Notes: a model not told the origin generated them from the letters alone. DNA of 64,000 bases from Serpens sp035497915 (GCF_035497915.1 NZ_DATJCS010000051.1:138810-202809); one strand, 5' to 3'. Shown: positions 15,949-24,488, numbered from the stretch's first letter. Made by a program: numbers and translations.

Positions 15949-16530
15949 ATGATTCGATGGACACCGTTGCTTGCCCTGCTTGTCACCTTTCGCGCGCTGG
16001 CCGTCGACCCGGCCATGCATTCCCAGAGTGTTATCGAAGACACGGGCATCGACAGCCAGGGCCTGGTCTCGGTCAATGCGGGCGCCGGCGAGCTTCACCA
16101 GCAGATCAACGCCCGGGCGATTGCCATCGGAACGGAACTGGCCACGGCCCGACTCCAGCTACGGCAGGAACTGGAACTGCAGGCGCTGGACCTGAATCAG
16201 GACGCGCAGGTCAACCTGTTGGGTGAATCCTTCGGCCGCAGTTCCGGCCTGACCGGTGTCAATCAGGCCGCCGGATCAGGCAACCAGCAAATCAATTCCT
16301 TCCGCCTCAGCCTCGGCCGACAGCGGCAGGATCTGGATGACAGTGTGCTTGCTCAGCAGTTGGTGGCACCTGCACAACCCTCCGGGGCGACTGAACAACC
16401 CAAGGGCAGCCGCATCGTCGTCACCGACGACAAGGCCTTTGCCGGAAGTCGGGGTGTGGTTCAGCTGAACCAGAGTGCTGGGGTCGGCAACCTGTCGGTG
16501 AACAGCCTCAGCATGACAGTAGTGGATTGA
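15949..16530 (+). CDS. fapB: Minor amyloid subunit/nucleator FapB
   Basis: A 193-residue secreted protein with a signal peptide (TPLLALLVTFRALA). Three imperfect repeats of the Fap amyloid type are visible: GLVSVNAGAGELHQQIN, GLTGVNQAAGSGNQQIN and GVVQLNQSAGVGNLSVN, each followed by an alternating hydrophobic strand. The repeats sit at about residues 37-60, 98-122 and 162-188, joined by Gln-rich linkers. FapB is thought to nucleate and to be a minor component of the fibre. ATG follows GGAGG within the end of fapA, one base after its stop, so the two are coupled. Confidence 0.88.
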   Translation: MIRWTPLLALLVTFRALAVDPAMHSQSVIEDTGIDSQGLVSVNAGAGELHQQINARAIAIGTELATARLQLRQELELQALDLNQDAQVNLLGESFGRSSGLTGVNQAAGSGNQQINSFRLSLGRQRQDLDDSVLAQQLVAPAQPSGATEQPKGSRIVVTDDKAFAGSRGVVQLNQSAGVGNLSVNSLSMTVVD

Positions 16531-16577
16531 CCCCCCTTCGCAACCGCGAAATGACTACGTACCGCAAGGAGAAACCC

Positions 16578-17579
16578 ATGAAAGTTATGTGGACACTGAA
16601 GCCCCTGGCATTCGCCGTTGCCGCTGGCCTGGCTGTCACGGCCACCGCTCAGGAGGTTCCGCCTCCCACCACTCCCGGCTCTTCGGCCCTGGCTACGGTC
16701 AATGACACCCAGACCAGTGCCGGCAACTATGTGCTGAACCAGGGCACCGTCAACACCGGCAGCCTGGAGAGCTCCCTGGACGATGCGGCCGGTAACGTCG
16801 GGGTGAACATCGCCGGGGGCGATCACAACCAACAGGCCAATTCCGCCGCCCTGTCCACCGCCGATGAGTTCTTTGTCTTCGGCACAGCCACGGCCGCAGT
16901 CAACCTGAGCCAGACCGGCACCAATGTGGTGGACAATTACTCGGTCACCAACACCGCAAGCGTTCTGAATTCCGGTAACAACGCTTCGGGCAACATCGGC
17001 ATCAACGTTGCCAGTGGTGTGTTCAACCAGCAGAAGAACGACTTCGCAACCGCGACTTCTGGCGGTTTCGTGGCCACCGCCAGTAGCACGGCCACACAGA
17101 GCTCCACCGGCAACATCACTAACAACCGGGCTGTGCTGACCGAGTCGGCCGTTGTGGCACTCACCCTCAACGGCAACGTAACGGGCACCTATGAGGGAAT
17201 TTCGGATCAGGTGGGTGACGTTTATCTGGAAGTCTGGAACAGCCCCTTCCACCCGGATGGCACAACGCAGCTCGCCCACGTCGATGTTGACAGTGACAAC
17301 CAGGGCGCTCAGCCCGGCCCCAACGGCACTGGCTCCTTCCTGTTCGAGGAAAGCGGTGAAATCGATCTGGCCGGCACGCTGACCGGTACCGTGCCGCTGG
17401 TTTCCTTGCAGCAGGCCGTTAACAACTCGGCAACTGTCAGCGGCTCGCTCAATGGCGCCTCCGGCAATGTCGGACTGAACGTCGCCGCCGGCTCGGGTAA
17501 TCAGCAGAGCAATTCGCTGGCGATCGCTGCCGGCTGCAACGCCTGCTCGGGCAATGGAGGAACCCCCACCGGGCTCTGA
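16578..17579 (+). CDS. fapC: Major functional amyloid subunit FapC
   Basis: A 333-residue fibre subunit with signal peptide (residues 1-24, ending TATAQ). Three Asn/Gln/Gly-rich repeats of about 37 residues are evident at about 54-92, 117-155 and 276-316, with cores GNVGVNIAGGDHNQQ, GNIGINVASGVFNQQ and GNVGLNVAAGSGNQQ. Linker 1 is short (about 25 residues); linker 2 is long (about 120 residues) and differs in character, with acidic and aromatic residues. The C-terminus carries the conserved CNAC (Cys-x-x-Cys, residues 320-323). AAGGAGA precedes ATG at 16578, so an in-frame ATG at 16527 overlapping fapB is rejected. A terminator-like hairpin follows the stop by 7 bases. Confidence 0.93.
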   Translation: MKVMWTLKPLAFAVAAGLAVTATAQEVPPPTTPGSSALATVNDTQTSAGNYVLNQGTVNTGSLESSLDDAAGNVGVNIAGGDHNQQANSAALSTADEFFVFGTATAAVNLSQTGTNVVDNYSVTNTASVLNSGNNASGNIGINVASGVFNQQKNDFATATSGGFVATASSTATQSSTGNITNNRAVLTESAVVALTLNGNVTGTYEGISDQVGDVYLEVWNSPFHPDGTTQLAHVDVDSDNQGAQPGPNGTGSFLFEESGEIDLAGTLTGTVPLVSLQQAVNNSATVSGSLNGASGNVGLNVAAGSGNQQSNSLAIAAGCNACSGNGGTPTGL

Positions 17580-17586
17580 CCCTGAC

Positions 17587-17610
17587 AAGGGCTCCAATCG
17601 GAGCCCTTTC
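17587..17610 (+). terminator. Intra-operon hairpin between fapC and fapD
   Basis: AAGGGCTCC (17587-17595) pairs perfectly with GGAGCCCTT (17600-17608) over the tetraloop AATC, followed by TCCTTT. It lies 7 bases after the fapC stop. A 9-bp GC-rich stem with a short pyrimidine tail would terminate or stabilise part of the transcript, raising fapABC over fapDEF. Partial read-through is required because no other promoter is obvious before fapD. Confidence 0.65.
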
Positions 17611-17636
17611 CTTTGGACGTGCAGGGACGCTAACGA

Positions 17637-18320
17637 ATGCGCGCTCGTATTCTTGCCCTATCGCTGGTGCTGCTCGGTGCCGATGCTCTTGCCGCTCGCC
17701 TGCCCTTTCCGGTCCTGCCGGGAGGCAACATGGCGTTTCTCGAGGTTCAGAGCATCCACGAGCGTCGCTTCAGTCACCTGGTACAGCAGCAGACGGATTT
17801 CAGCTGCGGCGCCGCCTCGCTGGCCACGGTCCTGCGGGAAGCCTATGACTTCGATGTCAACGAGCAGATGGTCATCGAAGGCATGCTGGCCGGGGCGGAC
17901 CAGAACATCGTTCGCACCCAGGGCTTCTCCATGCTGGACATGAAGCGCTATGTCGAGGCCATCGGTCTGCGGGCCCGGGGCTACCGCATTGCGCCCGCGG
18001 GATTGCAGCAACTGAAGGTCCCCGCCGTGGTGCTCCAGGAAGTCCGCGGCTACAAGCATTTCGTCGTGCTGCTACGCAGCGATGAGCGGCATGTCTATAT
18101 CGGCGACCCGGTACTGGGTCACCGAAGGTACCGCCTCGATGAATTCGTCAGCGGCTGGAACGGCATCGTGTTCGCCGTCATCGGGCCTGGTTACAACCGC
18201 CTTAATGCCTTGCTCGACCCTCCCGAACCTCTCACTGCCAAGGAGCGCGTCAATGCCTTCCAGCCCGTGCGCGATGCTGAGCTCATGGAGTTCGGCTTCA
18301 TCCAGAGCGACTTCTTTTAA
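17637..18320 (+). CDS. fapD: C39-family cysteine peptidase FapD
   Basis: A 227-residue exported protein (signal peptide LALSLVLLGADALAA) with one C39 peptidase domain. The triad is visible as Cys57 in DFSCGAASLAT, His141 in GYKHFVVLL and Asp157 in YIGDPVLG. FapD is needed for fibre export and is proposed to process Fap components, probably FapF, in the periplasm. It follows the fapC-fapD hairpin, and AGGGA precedes ATG by about 9 bases. The C-terminal tail (about 195-227), rich in charged residues, extends beyond the peptidase core. Confidence 0.9.
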   Translation: MRARILALSLVLLGADALAARLPFPVLPGGNMAFLEVQSIHERRFSHLVQQQTDFSCGAASLATVLREAYDFDVNEQMVIEGMLAGADQNIVRTQGFSMLDMKRYVEAIGLRARGYRIAPAGLQQLKVPAVVLQEVRGYKHFVVLLRSDERHVYIGDPVLGHRRYRLDEFVSGWNGIVFAVIGPGYNRLNALLDPPEPLTAKERVNAFQPVRDAELMEFGFIQSDFF

Positions 18321-18347
18321 CGTGAACGGGTGTTCCTGGAGGTCTCC

Positions 18348-19061
18348 ATGAACAAACGGATTCTGGCGTGTGTGCTGCTGGCCCCAGCGCTGGCTGTGGC
18401 CGGCACTCCTTTCAAGCCTGTCGAGCTGACGGACCCGGAACTCGCTCAACTGCGTGGCCGCTATGTGCTGCCCGATCATATCGTGCATTTCGGCGTCACC
18501 ATGACCAGCAGTTGGGAGCAGCCCGGCCAGCAACTGGGAGCTTCCGTTTCCCTGCAGGCCCAACAGGGCGCGCAGCCGGTGCTGAACATCACGCCCATCT
18601 CCGGCGGCGGCGGATCCGCGCCGCAGCCAGGCTCCGGAATGATCATCGGCGGCCAGGGCCTGGCCAATGTCGACGGTATCAGCCAGAGCGTGCGTACTGC
18701 CGGCGACCTGAACTCGGCCGTGAACGGCATCCAGATCAATATCGAGCGCAACGGGCAGGCGCCGGATCTGGCGGGTGGAACGCCGCTTGGCGACGGTTAC
18801 AGTCAAAGCAACGGGCTGGGCACCGTCTCGGTCAGCGCGGCCCAGGGCAAGCTGCAGCTGGGTATTGCCACCCGGGGACAAGGTAGCAGCCTCCAGCAAC
18901 TAGGCGGTGGCCTGCTGCAGGACACCCGCATCGTCAGTTCGCAGAACACCGTCATTAATACTGCCAGGCTGGATGTGGTGATGCAGCAGGGGAACCGGAG
19001 CATGGATGTGCTGAATTGCAACCTGGACCCGCTGCGCACTCTGAGGCCGGCGGGATATTGA
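18348..19061 (+). CDS. fapE: Fap amyloid component FapE
   Basis: A 237-residue exported protein with signal peptide (RILACVLLAPALAVAG). ELAQLRGRYVLPDHIVHFGV near the N-terminus is typical of FapE. The middle is Gly/Gln/Asn-rich (GSGMIIGGQGLANVDG, then QSNGLGTVSVSAAQG) and a Cys occurs near the C-terminus (LNCNLDP). FapE is an extracellular minor component of the fibre or a transport accessory; its exact role is unsettled. GGAGGT lies 6 bases before ATG at 18348, so six upstream in-frame codons are excluded. It sits 27 bases after fapD. Confidence 0.88.
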   Translation: MNKRILACVLLAPALAVAGTPFKPVELTDPELAQLRGRYVLPDHIVHFGVTMTSSWEQPGQQLGASVSLQAQQGAQPVLNITPISGGGGSAPQPGSGMIIGGQGLANVDGISQSVRTAGDLNSAVNGIQINIERNGQAPDLAGGTPLGDGYSQSNGLGTVSVSAAQGKLQLGIATRGQGSSLQQLGGGLLQDTRIVSSQNTVINTARLDVVMQQGNRSMDVLNCNLDPLRTLRPAGY

Positions 19062-19106
19062 TCTACGCTTGACTCTTCATCGTTCAGCTAGACAGGGATT
19101 GTCAGC

Positions 19107-20666
19107 ATGCTTCGCACGGTTCGTCCGCATCTGCTTGGAATCACACTGCTGGGGTCGTTCGCTGTCCCGCTGGCGTTCGCGTCCACCCAAGCCGAAATCG
19201 AAACCCTGGAGCAGGAAATTCAGGACCTTCGCGACCAGTATGATCGCTACCGGCGGGCCCTTGAGGATCTGGCCTCCAGTGCCGCCCGGGAAGATGCGCG
19301 GGCTGCCGAGGCCGAGAAAGTCATCGAGGAGGCCAAGGCCAAACCGGTCCCTGCACCGCTTGTTCCGACGGCGCAAACTCCTATGCCCGCCCCTGTACCC
19401 CGTGGCCTGAGTGCCGGCACTCCAGCACAGACAGTTTCCGCGCCCGCCGCGGCAACAGCGGCAACAGCGGCAACAGCGGCGAGCGTCCCGCTCGCACCTG
19501 CCACGAGCGCAATGCGCATGCCGACCCCGGTGATGGCCACACCTGCGGCGGAACCAGGCACCCGGCCGGCGACTGGCATCCCGATTCCGCCCAAGCTGCC
19601 CCGAGCTGCACAGAACCCGGGGCTACAGCTGGCACAGTCACCTGCCCCCCGCACTGTGCAGTCCATTCAGGCCGAAGGTTACGGCGCAAGCCTGAAGGAC
19701 GATGCCGAGCCGATCCGCAGTGTCGAAACCCTCTATGACGAGGCGTCGGGCTTCTTCGGCGGCGGCACCTACAGCCTGGAAACCGGCCTGAGCTACAGCC
19801 ATTACGACACCCGCCAGATGATCCTGAATGGCTTCCTGGCCCTGGACTCGATCTTCCTGGGCAACATCAACATCGACCAGATCAATGCCGACAACTTCAC
19901 ACTGGATCTGACGGGCCGCTACAACCTGCACAACCGGCTGCAGCTCGACCTGAACGTACCCTTCCTCTACCGCGACGTAACCTATGAATCGGCGGGCGCG
20001 GGCAATTCGAGCGCACAGGTTTCTGATCGCACGGTCCAGGCAGGACCAGAGATCGGTGACGTCAGTGCTGGTTTCTCGTACAAGATCCTGGATCAGAACG
20101 CGGATCGCCCCGACACCATTCTCAGCCTAAGGGTCAAGGCGCCCACGGGTCGGCACCCGTATGGCATCAAGATGACCCGGGTGGCCGACAACGACAACAT
20201 CACCGTTCCGAAGGATCTGCCAACCGGCAATGGCGTCTGGTCGGTGACCCCGGGCATCTCGATGGTGAAGACCGTCGATCCCGCCGTCTTGTTTGGGAAC
20301 CTGTCCTACACCTACAACTTCGAGGAAGAGTTCAGCGACATCAGCGCACAACAAGGCACCCGGATGGGTGGCAAGGTTCGCCTAGGCAACTGGTGGCAGT
20401 TCGGGATGGGCCTGGCGTTCGCTCTCAATGAAAAGATGAGCCTATCGATGTCCTACTCACAGCTGATCAGCCGCAGCAGCCGCATCCGCCAGGAAGGCGG
20501 CGACTGGCTCACCATCGTGGGCAGCGATGCCAATGCCGCCTACTTCAACCTCGGCATGACCTATTCCGCCAGCGACAATCTGGCCATCGTGCCCAACCTG
20601 TCCATGGGACTGACCCCGGACGCCCCGGATTTCACCTTCAGCCTGAAATTTCCCTACTACTTCTAG
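19107..20666 (+). CDS. fapF: Outer-membrane amyloid secretion channel FapF
   Basis: A 519-residue beta-barrel. After the signal peptide (to about residue 26) comes a predicted coiled coil (about 28-75, rich in Glu, Arg and Leu: EIETLEQEIQDLRDQYDRY). A long Ala/Pro/Thr linker (about 75-190) follows, then a barrel (about 195-519) ending in the aromatic C-terminus KFPYYF needed for outer-membrane insertion. FapF is the trimeric channel that secretes FapB, FapC and FapE; the coiled coil trimerises and gates it. The linker seems longer than in family members I recall (about 430 residues in total) and contains three perfect 9-base repeats. A short hairpin follows the stop. Confidence 0.92.
   Translation: MLRTVRPHLLGITLLGSFAVPLAFASTQAEIETLEQEIQDLRDQYDRYRRALEDLASSAAREDARAAEAEKVIEEAKAKPVPAPLVPTAQTPMPAPVPRGLSAGTPAQTVSAPAAATAATAATAASVPLAPATSAMRMPTPVMATPAAEPGTRPATGIPIPPKLPRAAQNPGLQLAQSPAPRTVQSIQAEGYGASLKDDAEPIRSVETLYDEASGFFGGGTYSLETGLSYSHYDTRQMILNGFLALDSIFLGNINIDQINADNFTLDLTGRYNLHNRLQLDLNVPFLYRDVTYESAGAGNSSAQVSDRTVQAGPEIGDVSAGFSYKILDQNADRPDTILSLRVKAPTGRHPYGIKMTRVADNDNITVPKDLPTGNGVWSVTPGISMVKTVDPAVLFGNLSYTYNFEEEFSDISAQQGTRMGGKVRLGNWWQFGMGLAFALNEKMSLSMSYSQLISRSSRIRQEGGDWLTIVGSDANAAYFNLGMTYSASDNLAIVPNLSMGLTPDAPDFTFSLKFPYYF
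19451..19477 (+). repeat. Three tandem 9-base repeats in the fapF linker
   Basis: GGCAACAGC occurs three times without mismatch (19451-19459, 19460-19468, 19469-19477), encoding an in-frame Ala-Thr-Ala iteration within the Ala/Pro/Thr linker. In-frame 9-base units can expand or contract by slippage without breaking the gene. Confidence 0.9.
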
Positions 20667-20680
20667 GCTGGTGCGGGACC

Positions 20681-20699
20681 GGCGGCAACAACTGCCGCC
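20681..20699. terminator. Stem-loop between fapF and the convergent activator gene
   Basis: GGCGGCA (20681-20687) pairs with TGCCGCC (20693-20699) over the loop ACAAC. It lies 14 bases after the fapF stop and 8 bases before the stop of the convergent gene. No T-run follows on either strand, so it is a weak terminator candidate. Confidence 0.4.
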
Positions 20700-20707
20700 C
20701 GAGCCGC

Positions 20708-22033
20708 TCAATGCAGGCCGTGCTTGTGCAGCAGACGGTAGAAGGTCGGTCTGGAGATACCCAGCACGCGGGCCGCTTCGCTGAGGTTGCTTGCGTATTG
20801 CCGCAGCGCCTCACTCAACGCCTGGCGCTCAGCCTGCAGCCGATAGGATTGCAGGGTCTGCAGTGTGCCAGGCTTGTCTGTCGGAGGTTGCAGGCCTAGG
20901 TCCTCTGCCTCGATCTGTCTTCCTTCCGACAGAACTAGCCCTCGCCGCACCCGGTTGGCCAGTTCACGAATGTTCCCGGCCCAGGTATGGGCCAGCATGG
21001 CCTGGGTGGCACCTTCACTGAAGCTGCGGGGCCGTCTGCCGGTTTCGCTGCTATACAGGCGGGCAAAATGGCCCGCCAGCTGCGGCAAGTCAGCCAGCCG
21101 CTCTCGCAAGGGGGGCATGCGAATCTGCAAGACATTCAGCCGGTAGTAGAGATCTTCGCGAAACCTGCCATCCTGGATTGCTTGCTCCAAGTCGATATGG
21201 GTGGCGGAAAGAACCCGGACATCGACGGGGATCGGCCGACCGCCCCCGACGCGCTCGATGTGCTTTTCCTGAAGAAAGCGCAGCAGATTCGCCTGCAACT
21301 CCAGCGGCAGATCGCCGATTTCATCCAGCAGCAGCGTTCCGCCGTTGGCAGCCTCGATTCGCCCCACCTTGCGCTGATGGGCCCCGGTGAAGGCGCCCTT
21401 CTCGTGGCCGAACAACTCCGACTGGATGAGGTTCTCAGGAATGCCGCCACAGTTGATGGCAACGAAAGGCTGATCCGAGCGGCGCGAGAGATTATGCAGT
21501 GCGCGCGCAACCACTTCCTTGCCGGTACCGCTTTCGCCGCGAATCATCACCGGCGAGTCCGTGGGAGCAAAGCGTGCGACCAGCCGGCGCGCTTCGGTCA
21601 TCGCCCGGCTCTCCCCCAGCAGATCCTCCCAGGGGCCTCGCTGTGGATCGGGCTTGCGGCGCAAGCGTGACATGCCGTAAGCCCGACCCAGGGCGATCTT
21701 GATTCGCGCCTCGTCGAGCGGAAGGGTATGGAAATCGAAGAACCATTCGTAGATGAAATCGCGTACCCGCTGCACGGGCAGCAGCTCCGCACCCAGTACC
21801 GCAATCCACTCCCCTGCGCCTTGCAGCAGCAGGGTGCGAAGCGACTCGAGGCGTTCCGGGCTGCGGGCGTCCAACCGGACCATTCCCACCTGAAAGCCCC
21901 GTGCGCAAGCGGTCTCCAGGCTTGCGCTGCTCACCTCCCAGCCTGCAGCCTGGAGCGCGGGAAGAAGGTTCCTGCAGGCATCGCATGGGTCAACCATGAG
22001 CAGCCGGCGGGCGCTCTTCGTTACATCATGCAT
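20708..22033 (-). CDS. Sigma-54-dependent activator, VpsR-like; probable fap regulator
   Basis: About 441 residues in three parts. An N-terminal degenerate receiver-like domain (about 1-120) has a VpsR-type segment RDFIYEWFFDFHTLP. The AAA+ domain carries Walker A GESGTGKE, the sigma-54 contact loop EKGAFTGA, Walker B LLLDEIGDLP and REDLYYRLNVL. A Fis-type helix-turn-helix ends the protein (NLSEAARVLGISRPTFYRLL). VpsR activates biofilm genes with c-di-GMP; whether this protein binds the nucleotide cannot be read. The receiver lacks the usual phosphoacceptor signature. It is convergent with fapF, while fap has a sigma-54 promoter, making it the likely regulator. ATG at 22033 after CAGGGA is chosen over one 54 bases earlier. 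Confidence 0.85.
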   Translation of the reverse strand: MHDVTKSARRLLMVDPCDACRNLLPALQAAGWEVSSASLETACARGFQVGMVRLDARSPERLESLRTLLLQGAGEWIAVLGAELLPVQRVRDFIYEWFFDFHTLPLDEARIKIALGRAYGMSRLRRKPDPQRGPWEDLLGESRAMTEARRLVARFAPTDSPVMIRGESGTGKEVVARALHNLSRRSDQPFVAINCGGIPENLIQSELFGHEKGAFTGAHQRKVGRIEAANGGTLLLDEIGDLPLELQANLLRFLQEKHIERVGGGRPIPVDVRVLSATHIDLEQAIQDGRFREDLYYRLNVLQIRMPPLRERLADLPQLAGHFARLYSSETGRRPRSFSEGATQAMLAHTWAGNIRELANRVRRGLVLSEGRQIEAEDLGLQPPTDKPGTLQTLQSYRLQAERQALSEALRQYASNLSEAARVLGISRPTFYRLLHKHGLH

Positions 22034-22252
22034 GTCCGTTCCCTGGTGATGGCGTTGCCCCTTGGCATAGCGAGATAACGGTAGCAAGGAATCGCCGCCT
22101 GACTCGGCCGTCCGTCCAGGCGGCCTGTCGTAAACGCGTCAAAAAAAGCGATTATCGCGACCGGCATGTGACCTTTGGATAATTGACACTATCTACAGAT
22201 GGTAAGTCGCAACGTTGACTGTTTCCCTGGATCAGTTCTGGAGAGTAATCGC

Positions 22253-22513
22253 ATGACAGCGCTCCGCACCAATGAAGCACTCCTGATCGCACACCGCGCC
22301 TTCCAGCCGTTGCAGTGCATTGCCTGGGCGACCGACTCGGGCGAGCTCAGCCTCACTGTCATAGACAGAACCACGGCCAGTGTCGTGGGCCGGTCGCGGA
22401 TGTCGCGAACCGATTACGCCGATACGGAACACCTGGGCAATGCATTGAATGAAGCGCGCCGGCAACTGACCGATGAGGGCATCAGACTAGGTCCGTGGCA
22501 TATGGTCGAATAA
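22253..22513 (+). CDS. Conserved-looking small hypothetical protein
   Basis: An 86-residue soluble protein beginning MTALRTNEALLIAHRAFQP and ending LGPWHMVE. I do not recognise a domain. It has a mixed alpha/beta look with a central strand-rich part (GELSLTVIDRTTASVV) and a C-terminal helix (NALNEARRQLTDEG). GGAGAG precedes ATG at 22253. It is divergent from the sigma-54 activator gene across about 220 bases and is closed by a strong bidirectional terminator that also faces ppiD. It may belong to the fap region or to the ppiD side. The ribosome-binding site and terminator support a real gene. Confidence 0.7.
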   Translation: MTALRTNEALLIAHRAFQPLQCIAWATDSGELSLTVIDRTTASVVGRSRMSRTDYADTEHLGNALNEARRQLTDEGIRLGPWHMVE

Positions 22514-22527
22514 CCGGATGCGGTATG

Positions 22528-22565
22528 AAAAAGGGCCCTGGCGCTTGCGCGGCAGGGCCCTTTTT
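22528..22565. terminator. Strong bidirectional intrinsic terminator
   Basis: AAAAAGGGCCCTG (22528-22540) pairs with CAGGGCCCTTTTT (22553-22565), a perfect 13-bp stem with A and T runs on both sides; the loop contains GCGC-TT-GCGC. It serves the small + strand gene (stop 22513) and ppiD (stop 22580). Confidence 0.95.
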
Positions 22566-22579
22566 CTACAAGCGAAGAA

Positions 22580-24430
22580 TCAGAAGCGCTCGATATCCGA
22601 CTCGCGCTGCAAGCGCGTCCGGTAGGCGGCGAAATCCTCCTGGCCGGCGCGCGAGGCCAGGAAGCGCTGGTACATCCGCACTTCATTGGCGTCCACTACT
22701 TGCGCAGGCTCACTGACGCCGGTCAGACGCAGCAGCACGTAATCACCGTTAGCCAGGGCGACACCGGCAAATCGCGGCGCCTGTTCAGGCCTCGGCATGC
22801 GGAACAGCGCCTGCAGCACCTGCGGCTCGACACCTTCCAAGGAGCGGGTAGCGGCCTCGAACACCTGCCAGCTGCGCTCTTGCGCGGCAGGCGTCTGACC
22901 TTCACGCAGGCTGGCCAGCAACGCCTCGCCCTGCTGCCTGGCCGCTTCGGCGGCAGCCTCGCCGCGCAAGGTCGCACGAATCTCGCCCGCCACCTGCTCC
23001 AGGCTCCTGCGCTGCGGCTGGCGATGCTCCTTGACGCGCATCACGATGACGGTTTCGGCATCCAGTTCCAGTGCCTGACTGTTCGCGCCGCTCTCCAGCA
23101 AGTCCGCACCGAAGGCCTGCTGAATCACCTGACGATTGGCGGTGACGCCAGAACTGCCACCTTCGCGCCCGAAGGGCTCGCTGGTACGCACCTGCAGTCC
23201 CAGCTCCTGCGCCGGTTGCTGGAGATCCGCAGCTTCGAAGGCGAGGTTTTCCAGTTCACGAGCCGCCTCGACAAAGCGCTGCTCGACCTTTTCCGCTTTA
23301 AGATCACGCTCCAGCTTGTCCTTGAGGGCAGCGAAGCTTGGAACATCGGCGTCCTGGGAATCGAGCAACTTGATCAGGTGCCAGCCAAATTCGGTGCGCA
23401 CCGGCTCGGAGACTTCGCCCTTCTTGAGCGCGAACAGTGCCGCTTCGAATTCGGGGGCATACACACCCGGACCGGCGAAACCGAGGTCGCCACCATCGGC
23501 GGCCGAGCCGGTATCTTCCGATGCCTCCCTGGCCAGCGCTGCGAAATCCTCACCCTTGTCCAGCCGCTGACGGAGCGCCTCGATGCGCGAGAGCGCTTCG
23601 TCGCCTCCGGACTCGATCAAGATATGCGCTGCCCGGCGCTGCTCGGCCAGATTGGCGATTTCGGTCTGGTAGCGGGACTTCAGCTCTTCCTCGCCGATGT
23701 CCACCTGATCGAAGAAGCTGTCTTTCTTGAGCTCCACGTATTCGATCACGACCTCTTCAGGGGTCATGAAGCGCTGGGCATTCCGCTCGTAATAGGCAGC
23801 CACCTGCTCGTCCGTAACGGTAGCGCTGCCGGCATCGGGCTTGATGCGATACAGGGCGAAATCGCGGGTTTGCTTGTCCAGACGCACGAAGTCGCGCACC
23901 TGCTGTTCGGTCACGAAGCCACTGCCGGCCACAGCGGCCTGCAGCTGGCCGATGAGCATTTCTTCTTCGAGCATCTGACGGAATTGCAGCCGACCATAGC
24001 CCATCTGGCGGATGACCTGATCGAAGCGGGCCGGGCTGAAACGGCCGTTTTCCTGGAATTCGGGGGTCTGCAGAATGATCTGATCGAGCGCTGCCTGCGA
24101 CAGGGCAAAATCGGATTCCCGGGCGGCCTGCACCAGCAAGCGACGATCGATCAGATCGCTGAGCGCGGCGTTGCGCAGCAGGTTGTCATCGATCAGGGAG
24201 GTATCGAAATCGCGGCCAAACTGCTGTGCCAGTTGTCGACGCTGCATTTCCACGGCCTGGCTCAGTTCGGAAAGACTGATTTCCTCACCATTCACCTCGG
24301 CGGCGGTCTGCTGGTTACCGACGCTGTTGAAGATGGCTTCGAAGCCGGTCAGCGCCAGCAGTACGATGATGAGACCGATGATGGTCTTGGCAATCCACCC
24401 CTGTGAATTGTCCCTGATGTTTTGCAGCAT
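22580..24430 (-). CDS. ppiD: Periplasmic folding chaperone PpiD (SurA_N and parvulin domains)
   Basis: A 616-residue protein anchored in the inner membrane by one N-terminal helix (KTIIGLIIVLLALTGFEAIF). It contains SurA-N-like helical regions (about 35-230), a parvulin domain (about 265-360; RRAAHILIESGGDEA, then TEFGWHLIKLL) and a C-terminal domain. PpiD works at the SecYEG exit on newly exported proteins. ATG at 24430 with GGGGGA upstream and the usual opening MLQNIRDNSQGWIAK define the start; in-frame sequence before it overlaps a terminator and is excluded. The ppiD-hupB-lon-clpX-clpP-tig order is the one I recall from Pseudomonas. Confidence 0.95.
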   Translation of the reverse strand: MLQNIRDNSQGWIAKTIIGLIIVLLALTGFEAIFNSVGNQQTAAEVNGEEISLSELSQAVEMQRRQLAQQFGRDFDTSLIDDNLLRNAALSDLIDRRLLVQAARESDFALSQAALDQIILQTPEFQENGRFSPARFDQVIRQMGYGRLQFRQMLEEEMLIGQLQAAVAGSGFVTEQQVRDFVRLDKQTRDFALYRIKPDAGSATVTDEQVAAYYERNAQRFMTPEEVVIEYVELKKDSFFDQVDIGEEELKSRYQTEIANLAEQRRAAHILIESGGDEALSRIEALRQRLDKGEDFAALAREASEDTGSAADGGDLGFAGPGVYAPEFEAALFALKKGEVSEPVRTEFGWHLIKLLDSQDADVPSFAALKDKLERDLKAEKVEQRFVEAARELENLAFEAADLQQPAQELGLQVRTSEPFGREGGSSGVTANRQVIQQAFGADLLESGANSQALELDAETVIVMRVKEHRQPQRRSLEQVAGEIRATLRGEAAAEAARQQGEALLASLREGQTPAAQERSWQVFEAATRSLEGVEPQVLQALFRMPRPEQAPRFAGVALANGDYVLLRLTGVSEPAQVVDANEVRMYQRFLASRAGQEDFAAYRTRLQRESDIERF

Positions 24431-24488
24431 GCATCCCCCAGTAACGACCGTTGTGCGGCCAGACAGCGCGTGTGGAGCCCGAAAAGGA

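Noticed and set aside
16527..16577. Earlier in-frame start for fapC overlapping fapB
   Set aside because: It would put 17 non-conserved residues before a normal signal peptide; AAGGAGA directly serves ATG 16578.
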